Shown: positions 42,112 through 54,600 of the stretch, piece after piece
Position numbering within the stretch: position 1 is the stretch's first letter
How the letters are laid out: every line of letters begins with the position of its first letter
Origin: Cystobasidiopsis lactophilus
Lineage: Eukaryota; Basidiomycota; Agaricostilbomycetes; Agaricostilbales; Chionosphaeraceae
Direction: 5' to 3'
DNA: 64,000 nucleotides
Assembly: GCA_001599975.1 (NCBI GenBank)
Contig: BCIO01000001.1
Span: 992,001-1,056,000, forward strand
Made by a program: the position numbers and the translations under genes
Notes under the pieces: generated by a model
Database searches by the model: none
What the model was told of the DNA's origin: nothing
The model's input: only the letters and a program-made list of their open reading frames with translations

Positions 42112-42630
42112 ATGAAGCTCTCGCTGCCACAATGGACTGCTTCTGCTTCAATCTTGCCTGCAACACAGTTTAATGTGCCCATGCTCCGCATCAAGCCCAT
42201 GCCTGCGCCCGTGTCGATGATGATCAAGAAAAGGATCATCGCCAAGCAGAAGCGCACCGATGAGATTGCTTGGATACAGGGCTTGTCCGAGGACTTGCAC
42301 GCTGAAGCAGAGTTCCACAAGAGGCTCGGGGTGGCCTTTGATGCCCAGCTTTGGAGTCAGTCCTTCTGCGCATAAGTTTTGACCAAAAGGTCTGAGTTCC
42401 GCCGCAGGAGCCCCAATGAAAGAGCGACTCAAAGAACTATTTGCCAAAGATCAGCGCGACTACGATAGATCACACGCGAGTCCCCAAGCATCTCTTCAGT
42501 GGCAAGGCTGATTTTCGAGATGCAGCTCCCAATCCCTGCCAAACTTGCGAAGAGGGCCGAACGGATCCGAAAGCAGCGCTCTCACAGCATTGCTCAGGCA
42601 GCACTCAAGCGCAAGGCCCAAGCGTCATGA
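42112..42630 (+). CDS. Small basic protein, unrecognised (possibly mitochondrial)
   Basis: Exon 1 gives MKLSLPQWTASASILPATQF, then FNVPMLRIKPMPAPVSMMIK and EIAWIQGLSEDLHAEAEFHK. A 57-nt intron (donor GTCAGT near 42356) leads to APMKERLKELFAKDQRDYDR. A further junction, a 44-nt GC-AG intron (42476-42519), continues to MQLPIPAKLAKRAERIRKQR and SHSIAQAALKRKAQAS (stop 42628-42630). Without it the frame ends at 42511. The basic helical C-terminus and lack of cysteines recall mitochondrial ribosome-associated proteins, but I recognise no family. Confidence 0.5.
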
Positions 42631-42895
42631 ATTCTGGCGTGGTCCCAATTCCAACCCCAATCTCCCCAAATCCCTATACAAAGCGATCCGCGGCGGGTCC
42701 CCACAACAAGTGCCCTCCAGTCTCTGGAATACAATACGTGAACACGTCAACGCGGGGATATAACAAGAACGCAAAAAGGATGGAGATCAACTCTTGAAAA
42801 TTTTGGGTGGGAATGGACAGTGGCGAAACGATGAAAAAAATGGCTGAAGACAGCTGGGGTGTCGTGACGAAGATGAAAAGAAGAACGGCATGGGT

Positions 42896-45172
42896 CTATT
42901 CTCGGACATGGTAAAGGGCAAAAGGGCCGGGCGCAGGAGGCGCGGGTGGGAGAGGTGGCAACGGCACTTGGGTGAAGTCGGCGGGCGTGACGGACGACTC
43001 TGAGCCCGAGCTGAACTTGCGCTGCTGCTTTCGCAGAGGCGAGCGAGGCGGGACTTCCGGTGCGATGGCGGGCGACGGCGCTGGCGACTTGGCCGTGGGC
43101 ACAGAGCCGGCGGAAGAGGGCTCGGACATTTCGGACGAGGTTGATACCCGGTTGCGCGTGAAGATGGAGGAAGCGCCATTGGATGACTCCGAGGTGTAGG
43201 AGTAGAAGGAATTGCGCTTGGAATCGGCGGCAGGTGGCGTCGGCGTGAGGGAGATGGGCGAGTTGGGCACAGCGGGAAGCGGCATGGCTGGCGGTGGGAA
43301 GCGAGCGTCGCTAGATCCAGCTGGGCTGCCCTGTTGCCGTATCCCGTAGCTGTAATCGGTTGACAGCCGCCGAGCCACATAAGGTTCCAGCGCCGAGTCG
43401 TCATTCGTGAGGTCGGAAGGGTAGGCAGCATGGTGGAAGCCAAAGCCGGACGAGCGCAAGGGAGCCAAGCTGCTTTCGTTTGAGATGCCCCGCTTGCGGT
43501 GGTAGATGGGAGCCCTGAAGGATTCCGCCGCGGCTTCCTGCTGGTCCGGCCAAAGAAGCGGCTCGTCAGACGACGCGCTGGCGGCGAAGGGGTGCGACAC
43601 CGTCGACGCTGCCGCCAGTTGAGGTGAGGCGCGAGGGGGTGGTGATTGAGGGACGTAAACGGATCTGGGCCGTTCGCGACCCTCTGTCGAGATGGAGGTG
43701 CGGGCGGAGGTGGGCAAGGAGAGAGCGGAATGCTCTCCCTTGAGCTGGGCGATCAGACCCTTAATGAGGCTGAGCCAGCTGGAGAGGTCGGCTTGGTCGT
43801 TCATTGAGAAGAACCAGGACTCTTCCTTGGCCATGTATTGGTCCACTGTGCGAGAGCGATCAACCGCTATTTCAGAGTACTCGGAGGAGGAAGCCACGCA
43901 CAAGCAATTGTACCCGTCACTTTGAGCACGTAGAGCTTGCCACCAGGAATCTCGGAAGTGACATGGCAGATGCTGTCCTTGTGCAGTGTCATCCGCTCCA
44001 CCTCAACCTGCGAAAACGCTCCTGTTGTGGCGCCATCCTGCTAGAGACTATAGTAGAAGCACTCACGTCTGACGGTTGATTGTTCTTGAAAGCGTGCAGG
44101 CTAAAGTGCGGTCGTTCGCCGGTCGCTTTACAGACCGCCACCAAGCGTGGCCGCCAAGTGCCGTGGCGTTGTCTTAGACCAAAAGTGAAGGCTTGGTGTT
44201 TAATCAGGATCGAAGCTCGCCTGCGAAGCAGATATCAGCACCAGCACAGAAAATGGCAAAGGGAGTGCAAGCGCCTCACTCTTGGAAAGCCTGCAGCTTG
44301 TCGCGGGTGCAGGGAAAGCGGGGGAGGGCTTTCATCTTCTGCGACCTTGAGGAGGACGATCCTCTGGACATCGTTGAAGCAGACCGGAGGAGCTTGCTGG
44401 ACGAAGTGGAAGAGGTCGAAGAGGAAAGCGGTCTATGCGCAGAACTGGGCGCCGGTGGGGCGGAGGCGAAAGCGTCGAACGCCGCTTCCAAAGGAGAGCT
44501 CTGCTCGTGGATGCTGGTGAGGGACTCCTCGCCTGTTGAAGCCGACTTCTTCCTGGAGCCAAAGGACAAGCTGGAGCCAATATTGAAGAGCAGGGAGCTT
44601 CGACGCTTGACTTTGTCTTGGCTGGCCGGCGGAGGGAGGTTCAAAGCGCCAGAGTGGGAAGCGGACCGGGGCATGGTCTCTGGTGAAGGAGGAGAGGGCC
44701 GGGCCAGAGGCGGAAGAATAACCAAGCGTTGCTGAAGAGGAGCGGTGGGTTGGTGTTTAAAGCCGGCCAAGCTGGTCAGATCCAAGCGGTCCATGGTCTC
44801 CTCCAGCTCCAGTTCACAATCAATGCCCAGCCCGTTTGACTTATCGGCCACGGCCCCAAAGTCGGTTTGCAGCTTCGTTTGCGGCGTCGCGGGCGGCCGA
44901 GTCGAGGCGGGCGAGTGCGACCAGTCGTCCTCGTCGTCCTGCCCCAGTTCCGGCGTCGTCCTCGGCGACGGGTCCATCTGGATGTGCGAGTGGCTGGCGC
45001 CGACGAACTTTTGCTCTGTGGGAATCGCGAAATGCCAGTCAATAGGGGTTCGCGAGGCAGGCACAGCGCCCAGATGCGACAAAAGATTTGCTTTTGTCGG
45101 TGAATCGAAGCGGCACTCACTGGTGGGCGAGCTGGGCAGCGGCAGATCACCGCCTAGTACTGGGCTCTCCAT
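42896..45172 (-). CDS. PH-domain protein with disordered flanks
   Basis: The start at 45172 gives MESPVLGGDLPLPSSPTSEC. The N-terminal 290 residues are Ser/Pro-rich with CDLELEE-like acidic patches and basic Ser clusters. Small exons around 43.9-44.2 kb then give VCKATGERPHFSLHAFKNNQ and VERMTLHKDSICHVTSEIPG, strands of a pleckstrin-homology fold. The fold closes with EESWFFSMNDQADLSSWLSL IKGLI, the amphipathic PH C-terminal helix. The remaining 300 residues are disordered with Pro-rich, SH3-ligand-like stretches (LPPLPPAPPAPG, APEVPPRSPLRKQ); stop 42896-42898. It probably binds membrane phosphoinositides and scaffolds signalling or cytoskeletal partners. Exon borders in the middle are approximate. 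Confidence 0.65.
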
Positions 45173-45638
45173 ATCGCTTGCGGCGAAGCGAAAGCCGCAA
45201 AGGAGGTGGGAGGATCGTCAAGAGCGAACAATGCTCAAATCGACCACGGGAAATTTGGGTGGTGGCGTGGAGCCTGTACAACCCTTGTCGCTGGGGGACG
45301 TCTCGTCGTCTTCTAGGGCGACATGAGTGGTCAGACGAGGGTAGGCGAGGAAGGCTGTTTCGGTCAAAAAGCAAATTGGTCTCGCCTGTCGAGTGCTGAA
45401 ACACTTGACCCGAATTCTACTCTCTTTAGTCGTGATAGATTGGCCTTCAACCCAGAGCATCAGCCGGTCAACAATTCAATGTCAAGGGAGATCCAGAGGT
45501 AACGGAACGCGTAAAAGGGCTCTAAGGGCCGAGCGTTTGCATGAGCTGGACGAACGAGGGCGCGTCCAGAGTGCGTCCTTTCGCCCTGTTGGCCCCCACC
45601 GTGTGCCCTCCGTCATCTTTTTAAGCTTCTGGCTTTCC
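45173..45638. other. Intergenic stretch
   Basis: Lies between the PH-domain gene start and the Prp24/SART3 stop, both on the minus strand. No supported gene. Confidence 0.5.
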
Positions 45639-48600
45639 TTAGTGCTTCGCAAAGCCTCCGCGGCCACGCCCTCGCCCTCGCTTGTTGAAGACGCGGGGGA
45701 CGAAGGGCGCATTGGGGTTGGCGGACGACGCGTTCGCGGGTTGGCCAACGGTCTGAGGCGTGGCTTCGACGCGCAGTGTCGTCTCGCCCAAAACGAACTG
45801 GTCGGGAGGGAGCAGCAGCACTCGGCCGGCAGCCTGTGTGGAGGGGTCGCAAAATGAGACGCGCAACGCGAGGTCACAAGTGGCAATTTCTCTCACCGCC
45901 GCGTCTTCGAATTCGACAGTGGCCGTGCCTCTTTCCGCGTTGACAATGACCTTGGAAACCTTCTCGACCTTATTGAAGATTTGGTGGATGAGCGCTTCCT
46001 GTGCGTCGGCGGGCAGGTCGAGCACACGGATGCTGCGGCTTCGCTGGGCAACGCGGTCGGCAGCGTTGGGCTGGCTCTGCCTGTGTCGCTCGCAATGAAA
46101 AATGAGATTTGCCACATCGCAGAAGAGGTCAAACGCACTTCGAGCGAGCCTTCGTTCCGGCCTGCCTTGAATCTGCAATCGTGACCGAGATGTTGCGCTT
46201 ATGGAACTCGCTGCTGTTGAGGGCCAAAGCAGCGTGTGCGGACTCCTAATGCCCAATTGTGTCAGATACGATAGCAAAGAAAAACAGTCAGCTCTCACCT
46301 CGGTGTCAAAGTCGATGAACGCAAAACCGCGCGATGTCTTATTGTCATCCAGAGCCACTCGAACGCCGGTGACAATGCCAAACTGTTGGCCACCGCCAAG
46401 ATAATCAGCTACTAAGTGGGGCTGGGAATGGATCGTGACAAACCTGCTCAAACAGCTTGCGCAAGTCTTGCTCGGTGACCGCTTTGGCCAAGCCGGCAAC
46501 GTAGATCTCCTTTTGGTTGGCAGCAGCGTCTGTCCTCTCCTTCTTGCGGGTGGGGTCGGAGATGGCCACGTTCAACTTGAGGTTGGGCTCGAGCTCTTTG
46601 CCGTGCAGCTCCAACGCGGCTTTAGCGGCTTTCTGTAGGGTGTGCTTTCTCTGTGAGACGCTGCCGTCAAGGAAGGGTAGAACACTCACTCCATTGGCAT
46701 ACTGGATGTAGAGAAACCGTCGGGTGGTTTTGAAGTTCTTGCTGGGCCATCGCATGTCCAACACCGTGCCGTACTGTAGCCGGAACGCTGAGCAAGGCAA
46801 TCTTTCTCAGAAAATAGCAAACATACTGGAGAGAACAGTTTTTGCATCTGGGCTTGATCCGCGGACTCGGGGTAGTTGGTGACGAAAAGCGTTGCTTGCC
46901 AGGCCGACTCAACGCTGATCTCGGCGTCCTGGACCTTCTTCTTGTCCTTGGTCAAGGCGGCCGGCACACTTTCCTGTGAGCCAACAAGGATGGTCGTGAG
47001 TGAGAACCCTCGTCATTATTAGCTCTTTAGCGCACCTTGTCCATAAACTCGACCGTGCCATAGACTTGGTCCGGTCTGGTGAAGACGGCGATCTCGCGAA
47101 TAATGCCACACTGTGCCAAACGAGCATAAGGAGCGATACACAAAAGTATAAGGGAGACCAGCGCACATCTGCAAAGAGCCTTCGGAGGTCTTCCTCGGTG
47201 GCGTCCGGCGGCAGGCCGCCAACGACCATCGTAGCGTTTTCGCGATCTCGTCTGATCGATTTGGTCGGCTCGTGAGCCGTTTTGGCTCTTTTGGAGTCTG
47301 GGGCGGCAGCCGAGCCAGCTTCAGAGACCGCATCCTCTGCCCGCCGCTTTTTGTCGACTGGCGGTGCGGCGGAAGTCGACGCCTCGGGTTGAGGATCCAC
47401 AGCAGTGGCTGCTTGCGGCGCTGGAGGTGCCGTCTCTTCCTCCGCGGAAGCCTGGGCAGCCAATCGAGCCCGCTTAGCGTTGACTCCCTTGAGCTGCTTC
47501 CGGGTTTCCTTTTCTGCCACCTCTACTTCTTCCAGGCTGCCGTAGTGGTGTTCAAAGTCGACCCAAGATTGAAACAGGTACTCTGGGTAGTCGAACCGAT
47601 TGGTGACAGCTCGAGCGTAGACGGAGCGCGCCAAGCTGAACTCGCTGCGAAGTCTGTGCGTCCCTCAAATACTTGGATCAGCGCGCTCTATTAATGAAGG
47701 ACGGGTCTGACGCACATTTCGAACTCCGCCCAGCCCACCCAGGCCATAGGCTGCCGCTTGAACAGGTCGGTCGCAGTCTGCCACATCTCGGCGGCTTCGT
47801 CTTGCCGAGCGAACTGGTGGCACTGTGGAGTTCAAAGACAAGACAGATCAGCTGCTTGACCTGGCTCTAGACTACTGAACTCACAAAGTACGTGGCATAA
47901 TTTTGGAGCTTGAACATCGGGTCGCCAGCTTTGTTGGCTGTTGGCGAGAGAACAGTGAGGAGAGACGTCCTTGGGAGTGAGGCCGGACCAACCTTTCTTG
48001 ACTTTCTGCACGCCTTCAGTGAGAATCGTCATCACGTCGACCAGGTACTCGGGGGCGTCCAGATCAGTTTCAACTGTGAACCCGGACAAACGATTCAGCC
48101 TTGGTTCGTTGGAAAAGGGGAAAGGTGCAGGCTCACCGATCTGAGCAAACAGCCTCCTATGGAAGTCGGCGCGAGCGATGTAGAGCCGGATGAGGTCGTC
48201 CATGTTCTTGTCCAGCAAGCGAGAGCTGATCGCCTTTTGGAAGGTCTCTGTGGAGACGACTTAGCCGATGAACACGTTGAAAAGAGCTCAAAGTAGGGAA
48301 GCACCCACGCTCGACCTCTTCCAGATCCTCGCCGCCGAGCTCTTGGATGCGCATCAAGCTGACCCACGACTCGGCGGTCCAGGGCATGAACCTGACCGCC
48401 CTCTCGGCTGCCATCTCCATGAACACCAGCGCGCTCGACTCCGCTTCTTCGTCTGCCGTCTCCGTCCCGTTGGTCCTCTGGTCCCTCCAAAACTGAAGGT
48501 AGGCGTCCCATACGGGCCAGTTGGCGCCGTGGTCCGAGACCGCCCTCTCGTAGACGTTTCTGGCCAGTATTGGGTCGGTCGTAGCTGCCTTCTTGCCTGT

Positions 48601-49553
48601 TCGCTCCCACGACGCATAGTGGAGGTAGGCCTCGGCGGAGTAGCCGGCCTCTTTGAGCTCGGCCTCCTTGACCTCGCGCCGCTCCAATTCGCCCTTGGCC
48701 GGGCTGTAGCCTTCGTTGGTGGACACCATTTGATCTTCGTAGCCGGATTCGGGAAAGTGGGAGGAGATGAAGGTGGAAAAAGACTGAAAGAGGTCGGACA
48801 TGGTGGCGTGCGGCTGTTTCAAGCGATCCTGGTACAGCTGGCGCACTCGTTCCAGTTGCTCGCGTCTGTATGTTGCATTTAAACTCAGACAAGCATCTCG
48901 TGAGAGAAAAGGGTAGAGGGTCACATACGATTCTTCTCGCTTCAGCAGGTCGAGCTCAAAAGCGAGCAGCTTGTTCCAGACAACATGGCCCTGTGCGTCC
49001 AAATTCGACATGAGGCCTTGATCTGCCTAGAGTGAGAACCCGGACACACCTCCATGAGATGCTGAGTAGCGCGCTCGGCGGCGGCTTCGAGCTGCTCCCT
49101 GGCAAAGTCGACGGTCCAGACTTGCTCGGCCGCCTGCTCGTCCACCTTGCTGGCGTCTGGCATTTCCTCCTCCTGCTCTTCGCCAGTGGCCACTGGAAAG
49201 GTGGGCACCCGCCAGCCGCGGCACTGGGCGAAGCCAACCAAGACGAAGTCGGCCAGCTCGTTGCAGAGTGGGATGGACAGCTTGTCCTGCAGGCGGCGGC
49301 CGTAGAGCGTCACCGCTTCGTTGGGGTCATCCTTAGCGTTGAGCTCGGCCTGCCACTCGGTCACCCAAGCCGCCTGCTCCGAGTTGAAGGGGAACGACTG
49401 GGCGAGCAGGTCTCTTGCGTAGGCCAGCGACTCGCCGCCGTCCTCGATGCTCTTGGCCAAGGCGATGTGCTCTTGGTGCTTCTCATAGTCGTACGGCGCT
49501 TTGGACAGGGCGTCCAGGACCGAGTTGAGCTTTTTCAACTCGGCCTCCGCCAT
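45639..49553 (-). CDS. PRP24: Prp24/SART3 U4/U6 snRNP recycling factor
   Basis: Anneals U4 and U6 snRNAs to regenerate the spliceosome. The start at 49553 gives MAEAELKKLNSVLDALSKAP. The first half is made of HAT helical repeats (for example AYLHYASWERTGKKAATTDP, NVYERAVSDHGANWPVWDAY, FKQRPMAWVGWAEFEMRLR, VTNRFDYPEYLFQSWVDFEH). An acidic/Lys linker leads to four RRMs: TMVVGGLPPDATEEDLRRLF, ATLFVTNYPESADQAQMQKL, KEIYVAGLAKAVTEQDLRKL with GFAFIDFDTE, and SIRVLDLPADAQEALIHQIF. The tail is KRGRGRGRGGFAKH (stop 45639-45641). The usual C-terminal Lsm-binding motif is not seen. About twelve introns. The start codon is only 23 bp from the stop of the upstream JmjC gene. Confidence 0.88.
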
Positions 49554-49576
49554 GATCGTCGGCCAGCTCCAAAGGC

Positions 49577-51338
49577 TCAAATTTCAAAGCCGAACGAGAA
49601 GCCCCCAGCTTCCGCCTCTTGCGGTTCTGCATTTGAGCCTTTGACCACCTGGTCCCAGAGGTTGCGGTCTCGGGAGGAAGCCAACGAAGCGTCCGCCTCC
49701 ATCCTTGCCAGCTCCTTGAGCGCCGCCACCAACATGCCCTCGTTCTCCTCCGTCCGCAGGGCCTTGGTCAGCCGCTCGTACACTTCCAGCCCACAGCCTT
49801 CTTGCTCTTGCTCGTCGCTTGTAGACCCAGTCAGCTTGAAGCCGGACACTTGGTCCGGTCGGGTCTTGAGGAAGTGCAGGACGTTCGCCAGCTCGCGCTT
49901 GGAAACGTAGTTCTGGGTGATGGCCACTGACTCTTCCAGATTGATTACGCCTGTGCATGATGGATACGAACAATCAGCTTCCTCCGAACAGATTTCAGGG
50001 GAGCCGCCACGCACAGTGCCAATAGGACGAAGGGATGCAAAAGACCTCGCCAGCACGGCAGATGCCTTCTTGCATCAAACCTCGCAGCTTTGGGTCTTTG
50101 GCGTGCGGCCCATAGATGCTCCTCGCTTGTTGGTAATAGTTGATGTACCATTCTGGCGGCAAGTGCGTCGACTGTATCAGATTTCGATGTCTGATAGAGC
50201 AGCCCAAACGTACTCACCTGCGATAGAGTCCGGAGTGTGCACTTCGGCCATGTCCTCGCTCACTCTCACGCCTGGCGGAGTGATGTGCTTGGGAAAGGTG
50301 ATCCACAACTTGCTCCCTGAGCAGACGGCGTTCCAGGCCGATGTCTGTATGTCCAGCACAACATGATTAGTCAACACCGTTACTTCTTGACTGATGAAGT
50401 TAACTCGACATGCGTTGTTCGGGTCTTGGTGGAAAGTCGAGCCGGATCGCTTGGGTCCAGCGATGAGCCCTGCGAGTCAATTCGACAACATGGACATCTC
50501 GCAAACAGAGATGATTTGAGCGTCGAGACCTACAGCGATAATCCGGCCGCTGATCTGCCCCGAGCAGCTCGAACAAGTCTTGATCAAAAACCCTGGGCAC
50601 CTTCCAGTCCTCCTCCAGCCCGCCTTCCTTTCCTTTCTCCAAGAACTCCGAGTCGAACAGGTACAGCGGGCAATCTTCTTGCGGGCTATTAGAGGCGTAA
50701 GAAAGGTAGGTCGGCAGGTCGCAGAGCAAGGCTTCGGCTCGGAAGAGCTGGGTGGGACAGCGGTTGGCCAGGTTAGCCAGAGTCCATTGCCGGGTCGACG
50801 CGGCTGCCCAGTCATCCATCGCGTGCGTTAGAATGACGGGAGTAGGAGGTAGATCTGCGCAGGTCGAAAGCGTGCGCGCGTCCAAGCGAGGGATGGTTTC
50901 TTCAAATCGAGCGTCTTCGACAATCGGCAAGGGGTCGAAGGCAGCACAGAGATGCGGAGTGTAAAGCACGTCGCTGAACACATTTTGAGCCTGGATGACC
51001 TTGCCCCCAGGTCTGGAAGATGCGAGTGCCGGTGAGGACGAAGAAGACGCCAAAGCAAAAGTCGCCTTCCAGCTGCCTTCCCACTTGGTCATCCTTCCTT
51101 TGAAACCAGACAGGAACGCATGTCGGTAGAGGGCCTCTTGTCTCGAAAAGGCATAGAAAGACCTCGAGACGGCTTCGATGCGAGCCCAAGTCTTTGGCTC
51201 CAGATACTCCCAGAGCAACTGCAGGACCTCATCCGACAGCGCAGACAGATTGCCCAAGCCTTGACTTCGTTTCATAATGAAGCTGGGCTGCAACAAGGCA
51301 TTGCCGGACGGCTTGATCTGCAGAGGATTGGCGGCCAT
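49577..51338 (-). CDS. F-box/JmjC-domain protein (JMJD6-like)
   Basis: Putative Fe(II)/2-oxoglutarate oxygenase acting on protein lysines, in nucleus or cytosol. The start at 51338 gives MAANPLQIKPSGNALLQPSF. An F-box-like segment follows (LSALSDEVLQLLWEYLEP, SRSFYAFSRQEALYRHAF). The JmjC domain has TPVILTHAMDDWAAASTRQW, the iron ligands His-Asp in GSTFHQDPNNAC, then TSAWNAVCSGSKLWITFPKH, and the distal His in EVFCIPSSYWHC + VINLEESVAITQNYVSKREL. The C-terminal helical tail ends GGFSFGFEI (stop 49577-49579). Introns are short; one splits the WHC/VINLEE junction. It shares a 281-bp divergent promoter with the SNF2 gene. Confidence 0.87.
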
Positions 51339-51619
51339 TTTTTATGCGCGTGAAATGAAGTCGGTTTGCAGCAGGGCCGGCCAGCGCGCTCCGTTTGCGA
51401 TCTCTTTCGCTTGTCCTTTTGGAAGCTGCTTTTGCGCGCCCCTATGTTGGGAAGGAGGCGGTGCAGGGTAGCTAGCGAGAGGGTTTTTTAGGCCTCGAAG
51501 TTGCTGATTCAGCAAGTGGTGCGCTGCGGCCCTCTCGGCCTCATTTTGCCACCCGTAACGACCACCACCAACACCAAGAGCAGGCTATGATCAATTAGAA
51601 GCCACCCCAAAAGCAGAAC

Positions 51620-54600
51620 ATGGCGTTCCAAGGCCAGATCTTTGAAGAGATCGAGGCTTATCCACAGCTCCTCCAAATGAATGGCTCCTCCTCGACGGGC
51701 CCCTCGGCCTTGAGCGTGCCCTCGAACAGCCCGGCGCCAGGCGCGGAGAACAAGTCGTTCTTGGACTCGCTGGAGTCGTCGCAAAAGGCGTCCAGCGACT
51801 TTTTCCAGAGGCTGGCCACCCCCAATGGCGCCTTGGCGAATGGCCAGCAGCAGCCGCCCGCGGTCAGACCTGTCGTGCAGCCCTCTGTCCGACTGCCCGC
51901 CGTCTCCTCAGCGCCGGTCAACATGATCCCAGCCAAGCGCAAAGGGCCGGTCATCGACCTCACGGGTTCCGACGAGGACATCGCCCACCAATTGCAGATC
52001 CAGCACCCGGCCATCAAGCGCCAAGCCCTCATGCCACCTGCCCTGTCCCAAAGGCTGCCCATGCTGCCAGTACCAGTGCCGATGCCATCGCCGCTCCCAA
52101 CGCCCTCGTCAACAGACGACGACGAGGTCCAATTCGTTCGATCCACCGCGCCGCCTGTCCCCAAAACGCCCGACGTGCTGGTCGACGACTCGCTCGTCCT
52201 GCTTGGCCAGACCAGCTGCAAGGCTTTAATTCTTTACAACATCCCAGAGATCCACTTCCCAGCCGACCCAGCCATGCAGCGCACCCCGTTGTTCGTCACC
52301 ATCCGCCGCGACGTAATCCAGTTGCCGGACAACACTCAAAAGGAGACCATCCTCATTTTCTCTCAAGAGAGCGGCCAGAACTTTGGCTCTGTCTGCCCGC
52401 CGGGCACCAAGTGCTTGGGCCCGGTCGTGGGCGGCAAACCTTACTTTCAAGGCAAAGTGCGCTTCCTGTGCTTTGTCGACCGCGCAGAGCCCAACACTTC
52501 GGTGCGTTGTTGTGTCCTTACCTTGTATCGAGCCGCGAGACAGGCCTGATAAGCATTCCTCCCATTGCACAGCCCAACCAACTCAACCTCAACATCCTCA
52601 TCTTTTCGGTTCCCCAATTTATCAGGGCCATGTCGGACCACCTGAATAAAGCCTCCTTCTTTCTCAAACACCCCACCATTGCCTACAACGGCCCAGAACG
52701 CTACAGCAACCCACACAACCCGCAAGCGGGCATGGACGCGATGGAGCAGCGCCGACTCCTGATGTCCAGCATGTCCAACGGCAACTTTGGAGGATCGGCG
52801 TTTGGAAGGGCGTCCAAGTCGGCGCAAGAGGTGCAAGAAGCCAAGCGGGAGCAGGTTGAGCAAGTGTTTGCGAAAATGCGCTCCGGCGTCGATCTCGACT
52901 CAGTCGACGCGGTCGCCATGGTCAAGACCGATTTATACCCGCACCAAAAGCAGGCCTTGGCTTTCTTGCTGGATCGGGAAAAGGTCGCGCAATTGCCGGC
53001 TAAAGATGCACCCGAGGAAGAGCAGTACGTCGGCCTGTGGCGGCTGCGGAGGCAAGACCCAGCATGCTGGATCAACGCAGTCACTGGCATCACCGTGCCA
53101 TTCTCCAACCTCCGCCCCGTCTTGCCGCCTCAGTGCCGAGGCGCCATCTTGGCCGACGATATGGGTCTTGGCAAGACGATTGTCATCATCTCCCTCATCG
53201 CCAACACACTCCGAGACGCCATCATTTTCCAAGGCTCGGATCGCGTCCTCGGCTCCAACGATTACGCTGATTCGTTTGACGCGCTCAAAGTCCACCCCAT
53301 CTCCAAAAAGACGCAACCGGCCTACGCTCAATTCCAAACCACCATGCCCTTTGGCGCTCCTTCCACCCCCGGCACGCCCACCGGCGAGTTCCCATCATCA
53401 TCTTCGAAGTCGAAGAAGAAGAAGGGTCCAGGGAAGAAGGAGCTCAAACGGGAGGAGACCGAGGAGAAGCGCAAGCAGCGTCTCAAGTTGCGGAGCCGCG
53501 CCACCTTGATCGTCTGCCCGCTGAGCACAGTGCAGAACTGGGAAGCTCAGATCAAGGAGCACACCGCAACCGACGCTCTCAAGGTCTACATCTTCCACGG
53601 GCCAAGTCGGACGGACAAAGCAGAAGTGCTAGCTGACTACGACGTCGTGATCACTACCTTCACCACTCTGGCCACGGAGTACTCGAAGCAGGTGCGATAC
53701 GAAGAGGGCAGCGACAGCAGCGACGAGGAGAGCAAGGACTCCGATGTGGAGGCCGTCGACAGCAATGGCATGCCAATCACGCCTGCCGAGCCTGCTTCTG
53801 CGGCGCCCAAGAAGAAGGTCAAGAGAAAGCGAAAGCCGATTCCGCCTGGCTCCACCTACTTCAGCCCGCTGCAGCAGATCGAGTGGTTCCGCGTGGTGCT
53901 TGATGAAGCTCAGTGCGTGACCTCCGTTTCTTGCGATCAATTCTGTTCTCAAGCGTTTTGTCTCACAGCATGATCAAAGAACACTCCACCGTGCAGTCGC
54001 GAGCGGCCTGCGAGCTGTCTGCCGAGCGCAGAGTCTGCCTCAGCGGCACGCCTTTGCAGAACTCCCTCAACGACCTGTTCTCGCTGGTCAAATTCCTCCA
54101 ACTCGAGCCGTTTACCGATCGCGCCATCTGGACACACTACATTGGTGCCCCCGCCAAGCTCAACGACCCGCTGGCCGTTTCTCGGCTGCAGCTCTTGGTC
54201 CGCCACATCGCCCTGCGCCGTGCCAAAGACTCCAAGATGGCCGACGGCAGTGCCATCATCTCCCTCCCTCCCAAAAAGGACCAGATCGTCTACCTCGAGT
54301 TGGACGAGCAAGAAAAGGCGTTTTACACCTCGCACCACCGCCGCTACAAGACGGAATTCCTGCAACACGCTCAAAACGATACCCTCCTTCAAAACTACGC
54401 CTCCATTTTGCAGGAGCTACTGCGGCTGCGCCAAATTTGCGTGCACTACGCTCTAGTGCGGGACAGCGAGGATGCCGCTTACGCTGGCTTGGCTGGCGAT
54501 GATGACCCTGTCGAGCTCATCACCAAGCATGGCATCAGCAAACCTCGAGCGCTATCCTTCTTCGCTTTCCTACAAGACTCTGGGTCTGCCCAATGCTCGG

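Noticed and set aside
42479-42498. 20-nt GT-AG intron
   Set aside because: Much shorter than every other intron here (about 34-130 nt); the overlapping 44-nt GC-AG reading explains the same frame change better.
49032-49910. Plus-strand open frame of 292 codons opposite PRP24 and JmjC
   Set aside because: It crosses two unrelated minus-strand genes and mirrors their codons; no start context or motif.
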